From Alternaria dauci (Eukaryota > Ascomycota > Dothideomycetes > Pleosporales > Pleosporaceae), in assembly GCF_042100115.1 (NCBI RefSeq), contig NC_091279.1:1-64000 (forward strand): 64,000 bases of DNA, in the 5' to 3' direction. Of this stretch, positions 18,261 through 28,577 are shown piece after piece. Under the pieces are notes generated by a model. The model saw only the letters and a list, made by a program, of their open reading frames with translations. It made no database searches and was not told the DNA's origin. The number at the start of each line of letters is the position of its first letter. Positions within the stretch are counted from its first letter, which is position 1. A program made the position numbers and the translations under genes.

Positions 18261-21200
18261 TTAGCAATGCTTCTTACTTGGGAAAAGGGCCTCTCTTAGG
18301 GAAGTCTTACCAATCTTCTTCGTCATCTCCCGTACCGAAAGCACCCAACCATCGTCTTCCTCCGACGGGAAGTAATCTGGTCGAAGAGACCAGAGCATTC
18401 TTGTTACCAAGGCGGCCGCAAACATTTCAGAGTTCTTGGTTGGTCCTTTGGAAAACTCAGTCGCATTCACCGCTACAGTAGGGGTAGCTGAAGAGGATGC
18501 AAGGGTTAACACCAACATGAGCATTAGATCGCATTTTGGCTGACCTAAGCACTCGATGAGGCACTGACGTGCTCTGTGGTAGTGTTCACGAACCTTCTGA
18601 TTCATGCCGGACTTTGAGAACTGGCCGTCCAACTGCTGAAAACCTTTTTCAACTAGCGGCGGGATGGCGTTAAAAGGGATTTGGCAACCAAAGTCGATAG
18701 TACTCTTTGTTTGCGAGCGCCGCTTTGCTTGGTGTACTGCCTCAATCGCTGCCCGCTTGAGGCTGCCCGGTCTCGCCGCTATAGCGGATGGGGCCGGAAC
18801 GTTACCGACTAGCCGCGTCATTCTCCGGTAGCTCAATCGGCCATGGTATGAACCAGGCACACAGTCAATGCGGCACGCCGCTAGAGCTGACATTATGGCG
18901 CTGATCCAGTATTCCTCCTTCATCGCCTTGGCCCTGGCGTGTTGCACGGCAGCGCGTAACACAGTGAACCAGCTCGCGTTCTTTGAAAAGAGGTAGCTAC
19001 TAGATTGGCCATGGCTGTTAACACACTCCCAGTAGAGCTCTTGCGCAAAGTCGCGTCGCGTCTGGCTTCTCAAACCCGAAGTCGCTTCTGGATAAAAGAC
19101 AGGAAAGATCGACTCGTACTCCCTGTACTGTGTTAGCGGCTGATATTTGAAACGCTAATTGCACGAACCCTGCAGAGAAGGGGTGCTCGCTTTCAGCCCA
19201 ACGCGTCACCTGCTCTTGCGCCTCCTGTCGTGCCTGCAGTGTTGTTAGGCTTACGCTTTGAGCATTGCCCCGTCCGCCCTTGTTCAGAGCGCGATAGAAT
19301 TGGTGTGTTACGAAAGCGATTGTCTGCGGCTTCCACATCTCTTCGAGCACCTCTACTAGGAACTCTTCTGCGCCACGAGGCCCTTTACCTGTGAGCCCAC
19401 CAAGCTCACGGAACCATACCTCGCTGTGACAATAAGCGGCAACCTGGGGCCCATAGTGGTGGCGAATGGAAGCAACGTGCATCATAATAGGTCGTCCATT
19501 GTCCATGCGCGGCCAACGCACTAGGTTAGCATGGCCACTGCCTTGCAGATTGAGCATGTTGGGGTCGATAAACGGCCACCCACCCTGCTCAATGCTTTCT
19601 ATGGTGCAGAGAGGCCCGAGCACTGAGCCCACTAAAGACCGGGGGAACCCAGTAAAGCAGTAGCTGCCAAGGCGATCGAATGCGGCCACACCTTCCGCTA
19701 GGGCAAAAGGCAGCCCTTTAGAGCCAGCAGCCTTGAAGCGACGATAAAACTCGTCTGATGCGTGCGCGAACAGACTAGCAAAGGAGGAGAGAACCTTTGG
19801 AAAGATGCGTTCTTTGAACGCGAAGAGGACATCAATGTAGGTAGGTTGTTCCAGCGAGAAGTACCGGATTAGCTGGAGGATAGGTTGAAGCACTGTCGCA
19901 AAATTCCGTTGACCGTCAGCTAACTGCGACACCTGCACAGACAGAACTTGCTCCATCCTAAACGCGTACAGTTCTTCCTTTATAGCGGCTTTAATCCGCT
20001 GTTGCTCGCGAGCGAACGGTTGGGAAGACGTAGGGTTATCAGGAGTCTGTTCGCCTCGCAATTTCCGCAGTAAACGCTGCCGCTTCGCCGCTACCCGAGG
20101 GTTTAGGTTGCCATCCTGATCTGGCAGCGTCAGGGCAGCCGTGGCAATGCCCTTGGTAGCAAGTAAGTTGCCGGGGCTATGGCGTATAGTTCGCTTAATG
20201 TTGGAGTACGCCTGAAAATAACCACTAGTCAACACGCTCGCACCGTTGTTCTGATAGCTCATGTTGTCCTCCATTACAGCGAGCACGTTGTCGCGTAGGA
20301 ATGCTGGGGGCTGCGCGGAGGAGAAGTTGCCGTACGATGGATGGAAGGCAAGAGGGTAGAAGGTAAAGTCGCGCGGGTGTTGGTATTGGCGAACAACGTT
20401 GTTGCGATTGGCAAGGAGGCAGCGCGCAGGTGCGAGAATGACACCGACGTCATTAGAGGCGTTAGGGAGGTTGGAAGATGCTATTGAGTGGATGTCGACC
20501 GCTAGCGCGTAGGAGACCGTCTCAATGCTCTCCAGTCTATACTTGTCCTCTAGTGCGCGTAGAAGATCCTGTGTGTAGTTATCAAACGGCTGTTGATGGT
20601 CGTGCGGCGGGGGAATTGGATCGCCTGTTTGTGTACCGCTCTGTGGGGGCGTAGCCCCCTCTGCGCCGCCTTCGGACCTAGCCGCCGCGTCTTCAGAGTT
20701 AGATAAATCATTCTGAGAGTTTGGTAAATCATTCCCAGAGTTTGACAAATCATTCCCAGAATCAGACGTCTCGCTATCAGAGTCAGACGTCTCGTCATCA
20801 GAGTCAGACGTCTCGTCATCAGAGTCAGACGTCTCGTCATCAGGGCGCAACCGGGTTTCCTTAGGCAGACTATTGAGTTGCTCAGTAGACAACTCAATTG
20901 GAAGGTTCTGCCCGTAGTCATACGCATGGAACGCTGGCAGGTTCTCAGTCCAGAACGGATCCTGCGTGTTCTTGCGCACGTACTCTGGCCACCCTTCCAT
21001 GAACTGCTCCTGGAACGTTTCCCACTTGACGATTGAGATCGATTGCGACTGGGGTCCATCCAATTTCCAAGAAGCCTCAACACCCTCTCCAAGTAATACG
21101 CCTGTAAGGAAGACTTTCTTAATGTACGACGTAAGGAACAGGGCATGGGAGGGTTTGAGAGCGCTGTGCTCAGACGCCTTCTCGCGGCGTTTGCGACGTT

Positions 21201-21871
21201 CGCTGCCTGACAGAAGAGGGTCTACTGTGCTATCGACAGGGTGCATAACAATAAACCAAGATTCGCGCGTTCCACCCTTTGCAAGACGGAAGGTACGATG
21301 CTCCATATCAAACGACAGTCCGTGGCTGTGTTTAGCGCTGTATGGAGCTCGCCAGTGTTTAAAGCTGATTGTTACGTGGTCGAAGAACGTAGAGAACTTC
21401 ACAATGGGTTGGAGCGGCCGGCCGATGATAATGATAAGGTCGAGGTGGAACTCAGGGATAAATTTGTCCTCAGGCTTGGCTGGTCGGGACCCAACGCGCC
21501 TCGATCCGTAGTCTATCGTGTATCGCTTCTGCAGCATTCCAATAGCCTTACTGCCGTTAAATTCGGGGCTGTCTATCATCTTGATAAATCCCTTCACTAC
21601 TACGTAGTTACTATATGCGTACAAGTAGGATGCTCTTAAACTCACCAGGTAGTCGGTGGTCACCTCCGCTGTGGTCAATAGCCCAGGTAAGTTGATTATT
21701 CGCTATTGCGTCTTCGTCCCCAAGGCTGCTCTCGTGGTATTCTTCTCCATCATGCTCGTCAGGTTCTCTATCGTGCTCATCAGGTTGCACATCTTGGTAC
21801 AGGCCGTCCTCCTCTCCAGCACTGCTGTTATCGTAATCGCTATCGTTTTGTTGTGCAAGATCTAAAGACAT
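18261..21871 (-). CDS. Unrecognised 1168-aa protein, three exons
   Basis: Exons 21871-21646, 21596-19210 and 19154-18261 (3507 nt, in frame). The first intron (49 nt) has GTGAGT and an AG; the second (55 nt) has GTGACG and AATTAG and joins two frames that are otherwise cut by stops. The start is MSLDLAQQ. The N-terminus is acidic, a basic SERRKRREK cluster near 207-215 could be a nuclear signal, and residues about 327-380 hold three DDETSDS heptads and NDLSNSG-type repeats. The rest looks globular and helical. I recognise no enzyme motif and no membrane segment. The start lies 158 bp from the stop of the ParB-like gene on the same strand, and the two may be co-expressed. The second intron is less certain than the first. 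Confidence 0.7.
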
Positions 21872-22029
21872 GATGATAAGAACAGTATTATATAAAATAG
21901 TACGTTGGCTAAGGGCTGAGGATCTTGTAGGGTAGATCGATAGATGATGATCGAGAATCACAATATCCAGTGCAGAGGAAAGAGGAGAGGAACAGTGTCT
22001 ATTGGGTTAGGGCTAGGGTCAGATACGGA

Positions 22030-24297
22030 TTACTTCCTCCAAGCCCCTCGTTGTTTCTGTCGAGTCTTTTCGCTTGGAGAAGCACTGCCCTCTACAGCTA
22101 CCTGGTCGCCAAGGGTGTGTTTCTTACGGTGTTTCTTTCGGGTCTTTTCGCTTAGAGAAGCACTGCCCTTTACAGCTACCTGGTCGCTAAGGGTGCGTTT
22201 CTGACGGTGTTTCTCTCGGGCTGCAGCAAGGTCGCTTAGACTCAAGTCCTCAATCCCCCTGTTTTGAACTTTGGTCTGCTGGGATGCCTTGGGTATGCGC
22301 GGCTCAGTTGAGGGGTGAGAAATTAGCTCTGGGGTAAGCTGGTCCGAACTCGACCGTGCTGAAACGCTACGTGCCGCTTCAGAGACTGTCAGATTGAGCT
22401 CTCTCTCTCTGCTAGACTCGGCGTTAGAGTGCCTTGCGGGCAGCGGAACCTCTTGACTTGTATTATCAGAGTCTTCTAGAGTGTGTCTAGACATCCATTC
22501 AGTGATTGCGACCTGAATTGTCTCTAGCAAGTCGTTTGCTGCCCTAGTAGACTGGAGCGCAGGTTCGTTGACGACTTCAGGGACCTGACAGATAGCATCA
22601 CACGCGATTTGTGCGATTGTAGGCGTTCGCGCTATGTAGGTATCGCTTTGAATTAGGCACGCCAAGTGCTTGTTGTGCAAGGTTGGCCCTGTGAAACTGG
22701 TCACAATTGACAGCAGTTCTCTCCACACCTTATGCTGGAAGCGTGCGCCGTAGTTCTTGATCTCTGCACTTGGGTACTCGTCAATATAGCGGTCTAGTAT
22801 AGAGCTTGTGAATGCTTCCGCATTTTGCTGTACGTGTTGCAGTACTTCTTGTTGGAGGTCAAGAGATTTTTGATCAGCCTGGCCGGCATGCCTGCTCTGC
22901 AGCACGGGCACTAGATACTTCCGCAGTGCGGGTTTGTTGTTGTCGCTGTCAGACACCTTGGCGGATCCGCTGTTTACCCATTGGCTGACGTGGGTCATAA
23001 TACTCCTCATAAGCTTCCCCTCTTTCTTCGGGGTTTTTAAGAGAGCGAGGATGTTTGTGTACGTGTGTGTGGGCTTTGAAAGTACAGTGGAGTATAGCGC
23101 ATGGTAGGCCTCATTGCTTAGAGTTGGGAAGAAGCCCTGCCGGCGCGTATGGGAAGGGCCAGGATCCTTGTCTAACTCCTCGCCAGGGTAGAACAGGTCT
23201 TGTACGTCATGGGGACTTCGTGCCTGGGGCAGGCTAGCTAGCGTGTTCCAGTCTGCTAAACTGGCGTCAACCCCATACTGCTTTCGAATAGATGTAGAGA
23301 TGCGAAGTACGTTCTCAAACGCAGCGAACCAATGCTAGACAGTAGATTAGCAAGACAGGTCAGAGTATTTCGGCGGCGGGTTACACATACGTCATCTATC
23401 CGACAACTAGCCATCCACTCAAAAGTGGAGAGATTAAACGTTGCCTGCCCAATTGCGGTAGAACACCAACGCGTAAGCAGGGGCTGCCAGTTTTGATTTC
23501 TCCACAGGGTAACTAGCCGCCGTATTGGGAACTTGACGCGGCTACTAAGCTGAAGATGCTCTCTCATCTCTTTCTCAACTGACTTGCTTGAGCCTTGAAA
23601 GAGATTGGCGTTTGTGCAGAACAGGCTGGTTAACTCGGACCATATCTGGCCATGATTGTCAGGGAGCGTAATATCGGCCCGATTCGCCCGAAGTTTAACA
23701 CGAGTGTCTGGTGGTAGCGTGTCTAAAAAGGTTAGGGGCTGTTGTTCACAGTACGCGCGTTAAGGGGCACCCGCCTTTATCGTAGATGCGGCACACCCAC
23801 CACCTCTCCTCTTCTCCTAACTGCCGAAGGCGAAGATACTCTTTGAATGCCTCTACACGATGGTGACCCGTAATAAGTTCCGCTGTCCCTCCAGTCACGC
23901 TTTTCCAGCTCTTGAACGACGGCCATTCCAATCCTTCCTTATCCGCAAACGTGGCAGAAGTAACTGTGCTCTGAGCTGGCAATTCCACCTTCAGATGATG
24001 AAGCATCTGCTCTACGTGTTCCTTAGAACAGGCAATCTGCAGTTGGTGGCTAGGGTCTCGTCGAAGAATACCAGTTTCGTTAAAGATCTCGCAGAGGCGG
24101 CGCTGGTGTGCTGTGTCAATAGACCTATTGACACCAAAACTCCATTCTGCGCTAAGCGCATCGATTGGAAACTTCGCTATAGCGAGTAGGTATGGCGCAG
24201 CTTGTTCGTGGATAGGAGTTGTCTCTTCAATCTCTGGATCATTCGTACGCTGCCGTTTGCTGTTTTTGGTTAAAACGTTTGCTAGAGGGCGCTTCAT
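22030..24297 (-). CDS. ParB/sulfiredoxin-like domain protein, 717 aa, three exons
   Basis: Exons 24297-23797, 23738-23391 and 23334-22030 sum to 2154 nt. Intron 2 (56 nt) is clear: GTATGT, a TGCTAAT branch point, CTGTCTAG. Intron 1 (58 nt, GTGTGC to AACAACAG) is the only short intron I found that keeps the frame, so it is less sure; an old 1-nt shift is the alternative. The N-terminal 167 aa carry a basic KNSKRQR segment and ELITGHHRVEAF (G144-F151), the GxHRxxA signature of ParB/sulfiredoxin-fold domains, which bind nucleotide and in bacteria clamp DNA. The middle part (KLRANRADITLPDNHGQIW) is typical of fungal ParB-like proteins as I remember them. The last 150 aa are Ser-rich with a doubled basic repeat around EKTRKKHRKK. 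A RIP-destroyed copy lies at 47945-50965. Bacterial-style partition is not implied by the fold alone. Confidence 0.78.
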
Positions 24298-24455
24298 TGC
24301 AACGTTGTTAGAAAGAACACAGAAACTAAGGTAAGTGGAAAAGAGATAAGAGAAGGTAAGAAAGCAATAGAGAGGTACTACACAAGGTATAAGTAGGCGA
24401 GAAGCCGTCTATTCTTGCATAGGCCGCTGTAAGTCTAGCGGTGAGTGTTAGTCAC

Positions 24456-26190
24456 TCTCGCCCCCAAGGGCAGCACCTTACGGCAATCCGCGGCTACTAT
24501 CTCGCCCCTGGGGGCAGCACTCTACGGCTACTATCTCGCCCCTAGGGGCAGCACTCTACGGCTACTATCTCGCCCCTGGGGGCAGTAACTTGCAGCAACT
24601 TGCAGCAACCCGCGCCTACTATCTCGCCCCTGGGGGCAGCACTCTACGGCTACTATCTCGCCCCTGGGGGCAGTAACTTGCAGCAACTTGCAGCAACCCG
24701 CGCCTACTATCTCGCCCCTGGGGGCAGCACTCTACGGCTACTATCTCGCCCCCGGGGGCAGCACTCTACGGCTACTATCTCGCCCCTGGGGGCAGCACTC
24801 TACGGCTACTATCTCGCCCCTAGGGGCAGCACTCTACGGCTACTATCTCGCCCCTGGGGGCAGTAACTTGCAGCAACTTGCAGCAACCCGCGCCTACTAT
24901 CTCGCCCCTGGGGGCAGCACTCTACGGCTACTATCTCGCCCCCGGGGGCAGCACTCTACGGCTACTATCTCGCCCCTGGGGGCAGCACTCTACGGCTACT
25001 ATCTCGCCCCCGGGGGCAGCAACTTGTAGTAACTTGCAGCAACCCGCGCCTACTATCTCGCCCCTGGGGGCAGCACTCTACGCCTACTATCTCGCCCCCA
25101 GGGGCAGCAACTTACCGCAACCCGCGCCTACTATCTCGCCCCTAGGGGCAGCACTCTACGGCTACTATCTCGCCCCTAGGGGCAGCACTCTACGCCTACT
25201 ATCTCGCCCCCAGGGGCAGCAACTTGCCGCAACCCGCGCCTACTATCTCGCCCCTGGGGGCAGCACTCTACGGCTACTATCTCGCCCCTAGGGGCAGCAC
25301 TCCACGGCTACTATCTCGCCCCCAGGGGCAGCACTCTACGGCTACTATCTCGCCCCTAGGGGCAGCACTCTACGCCTACTATCTCGCCCCCAGGGGCAGC
25401 AACTTGCAGCAACTTGCAGCAACCCGCGCCTACTATCTCGCCCCTAGGGGCAGCACTCTACGCCTACTATCTCGCCCCCAGGGGCAGCAACTTGCCGCAA
25501 CCCGCGCCTACTATCTCGCCCCTAGGGGCAGCACTCTACAGCTACTATCTCGCCCCTGGGGGCAGCACTCTACGGCTACTATCTCGCCCCTGGGGGCAGC
25601 ACTCCACGGCTACTATCTCGCCCCTGGGGGCAGCACTCTACGGCTACTATCTCGCCCCCGGGGGTAGCACTCTACGGCTACTATCTCGCCCCCGGGGGCA
25701 GCACTCTATGCCTACTATCTCGCCCCGGGGGCAGCACTCTACGCCTACTATCTCGCCCCTGGGGGCAGCAACTTACAGCACTCTACATCTACTATCTAGA
25801 TACTACTATACGCACCATCTACGAAGAGTAGACAGGCGGAGGTGCAATTTCACTCATTAGATCTACAGACACAGCATTTCACCAAGCATAACGACAGTAA
25901 CATTAGCGCTACGTGTACGCCTACTATCTCGCCCCTAGGGGCAGCAACTTACAGCAACTTGCCGCAACCCGCGCCTACTATCTCGCCCCTGGGGGCAGCA
26001 CTCTACGGCTACTATCTTGCCCCTGGGGGCAGCACTCTACGCCTACTATCTCGCCCCCGGGGGTAGCAACTTGCAGTAACTTGCAGCAACCCGCGCCTAC
26101 TATCTCGCCCCTGGGGGCAGCACTCTACGCCTACTATCTCGCCCCTAAGGGTAGTACTCTATAGATACTATCTTACCCCTAGGGGTAGAC
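24456..26190. repeat. GC-rich minisatellite with CCCCTAGGGG palindromes
   Basis: About 1.7 kb of tandem units of roughly 34 bp, built on CTACTATCTCGCCCCTGGGG and GCAGCACTCTACGG. Longer units have an inserted AACTTGCAGCAACTTGCAG or AACTTGCCGCAACCC. Each unit carries a CCCCTAGGGG or CCCCTGGGGG palindrome, and the long units carry TTGCNGCAA. A non-repeat spacer interrupts it at about 25785-25910. Many long open frames cross the array in several frames; all are periodicity artefacts. A shorter RIPed counterpart lies at about 50130-50930. Confidence 0.92.
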
Positions 26191-26249
26191 CCCTATAGCT
26201 ACTATCCTACCTCTAACCCTATACTAGTAGTACTGTTTACCTCTATAGT

Positions 26250-26625
26250 ATTAGGGACTAAGCGGAGAGCCGGTAATAAAGGAAACGAGCGTGGAAGACT
26301 AGAAGGAATTCGGACGCGACTTAGATGTAGGACGGAGGTGGTGCTAGTTGAAGGCTCGGTTTGGAATCGGAGTGTTTGCGTTGTTTCCGCGAAAACTGGT
26401 GAGTAATGCGTATATCGAAACAGGCTTGACTATGACACGGTTCGCGCAGTGGGTGGAAATGATTGCAAAATGCAACGACGGTGTGCACGATGCATCCGTC
26501 GTAGTAGAGGCACTCTATGTGGCGTAGATGTTAGAATAACTACCGCTGGATCCGCTCGTACTAGAGACGTTAGATGAGGACGAAGTGGACAGTTGTAATA
26601 CACAGCTGGCATTTTGTGCCTAAGG
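26250..26625 (+). pseudogene. Fragment of gene X (3' part), lightly RIPed
   Basis: One frame aligns with the C-terminal half of the plus-strand relic at 40043-41345. It contains KEFGRDLD, LKARFGIGVFALFPRKL and ETGLTMTRFAQWVEM, matching KEFSKQLD, MKAKFSIRVFALLLRKL and ESGLTVTRFT-QVEM there. At least four stops (TAG or TAA) stand where Trp or Gln codons are expected from RIP. It begins right at the end of the minisatellite unit and lacks its 5' half. The family is not recognised. Confidence 0.65.
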
Positions 26626-26978
26626 TAATAGTAGAATTATAAGGGGGGGTATTATAGAAACTAAAGACCTTAGGGTGGAAACGGAAGAGTTCGTAGGCAG
26701 TGAGTTTAGTATCCTAAGCACGTACCCTAATTAAGAGATGGGAGAAGAGCATATATGTTTGTGCCCGCGAGGTAAAGGTAGAGATACCCGCCTTGCTAGA
26801 AGGGGGTGATTTGTCACTATAATGGGGGTGTAGAGAAAACTTAGGAGAGTTTACGGGGAGTAGCATATAAAATGTATTTAGTAACTAGCTACTACTAGTG
26901 TGCAGCACTGTAAATAAACTAGGGGGGTTATATCGAAAGTTTCCTGTATACCTCTATTCACCTACAGTTTAGTGCTAG
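26626..26978. other. Non-coding, partly RIPed
   Basis: About 350 bp with no readable gene. Degenerate copies of the GGGGGT-AAAGTTTCC-ACC hairpin element are visible near 26640-26665, 26822-26850 and 26920-26957. Composition is intermediate between intact and fully RIPed DNA. Confidence 0.4.
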
Positions 26979-27983
26979 CTATAGCGCGGGTGTTTAAAGT
27001 GTATGTGTCCCTTTGTGTGGATAAAAGTTGACAGGTTAGCGCTACTTGAACTCCTACTCATCCTGGCCCTCTGAAGGCGAAGGTGGAGGAGTCGTGCCGC
27101 ATAGGGTGCTAAGTGACCACGCGATATCGTCGCCCTAAGTGGCCTCGAACTAATTTTGGAAGGCGTGATAGGACTCAAGAGGAACTTCGACCTCCACCGC
27201 GATGTTGAGAGTGCTGTACTTGTTCACTAGAAGGATATCCCTTGTGAGACTGATCATTACATTTCTAGGTATGTGAAGTATGTGTAGGAAGATAAGCTTG
27301 ATGCATAAGTCCTTCTGTGCGGCAAAGCGGGTGGTAGTCTTGAGGAGGAGTCTTTCTATGATTCCTTAATACTCTGGGCCCCAGCGGGGTGGGACACTAA
27401 GGCTAATGGAATGAACTACTATTTCGCTCTGTAACTACTGGACGAAATCGAGACTAAGGTCTTCTGCTTTAGAAGGAACGCTCTTGGAGACGTAGAGAAA
27501 CGGTGACTCTGGCGTTGTTGCAGCTTCCACAAGAGAGTTGATCTCCGCAAGAAAACTGACAAAGGTTCTAAGCTAAGTGCGCACCTAGTAGAAGAGTCGT
27601 CCGACGGGCTTCTCGGGCAGGTCGTACGGAAGGCGCGCGAGTGAAGGCGCATTGTAGTCCACGTGCACGACGGTCGGCCTAAGCAGAGTGTGATCGTAGG
27701 CGAAGCTAGTACGTAGGACAAGAGGGCGTTCTTGAAGAGCGTGCTTGAGGCGATTAAGAAAATGGCCTTTTACTTGGCTAGTGACGAGCAACTACGGGAG
27801 TTTAACTATTTCGATCGCTAGCTGATTGTGTACGGGCGTGGAAAGATTGCTGAGGACAATAAACTCTGAAGAGTCCTGGGGGATGGTAGCGTCGATTATA
27901 GTGTGGAGTACCTCTAGGGGAACACTACGGGCGAAGTTATCGAGTACCTGTGCGGCCTGCTCTTCGTTCTCGTTGATGGGTAT
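26979..27983 (-). pseudogene. RIP-inactivated gene of unknown family
   Basis: A single minus-strand frame can be followed for about 330 codons with nonsense codons that look like RIP products (TAG or TAA for CAG, CAA or TGG). Readable parts include NENEEQAAQVLDNFARSVPL, GHFLNRLKHALQERPLVLR, HVDYNAPSLARLPYDLPEK and SLTRDILLVNKYSTLNI. The probable start ATA at 27981-27983 would be a RIPed ATG. I do not recognise the family. It lies downstream of the SNF2 relic on the same strand. Confidence 0.6.
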
Positions 27984-28577
27984 AGTAGTAGTTTATGTTT
28001 AGTGGAGCAGTATGGTCGGTTCGAGGATGTGAGGAGAGAGTAGACGGTACGGAGTAGAGAGAAGGAAGGTTAGTTATATTGTTAGGGGAACTCTATATAG
28101 ATAGACTAGCACTAGCGAGACCCCTATTACGTGAGAGACAAACGCTATATCCTTACAACCTTATTAATAGTATACAAGGAACTCTAACCCTATATCGTTA
28201 GTACTATTATATATCTTCGTTCACTTCGAATAGTTTATTTCGATTAGGAGAAGTTTTTAAACTACCCCCTACCGCTTACTCCTACGGCACTAGAAGGGAC
28301 GTATACCTTACTATACTAATGTTATAAAGCGTATAGGCTTTATAAGCTACACTACTTACAAAGGTAGGTAGGATGAGAAGAAAGACTAGGTAAGGGAGAG
28401 GGGGGTAAGAGAAGGTTTCTATCGACCCCCTAATCGTTATATTGCTTAGGCCTAACCTGACTATACTAGTAGCCTCGCGAAAAGCTTCGCTGTAGATATA
28501 GGTGTCTACTGTAAACTCCCCTCACTTAGTATACTAGTAGCTAATATTTGCCTCTTAATAGTCCTATAGAATGTCTT
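27984..28577. other. Intergenic, partly RIPed
   Basis: About 600 bp between two minus-strand relics. There is no readable frame. A copy of the hairpin element lies at 28401-28432 (GGGGGTAAGAGAAGGTTTCT followed by CGACCCCC). The rest presumably held promoter and terminator sequence. Confidence 0.4.

Noticed and set aside
22030..24297. Bacterial plasmid partition gene or contamination
   Set aside because: The gene has fungal introns, lies in a telomeric fungal contig and has a RIPed copy nearby, so it is native to the fungus even if the fold is ParB-like.
24600..26164. Many overlapping open frames of 74-148 codons on the + strand
   Set aside because: They are produced by the roughly 34-bp minisatellite, occur in several frames at once and encode only the same repeated peptide (LRLLSRPWGQ type).
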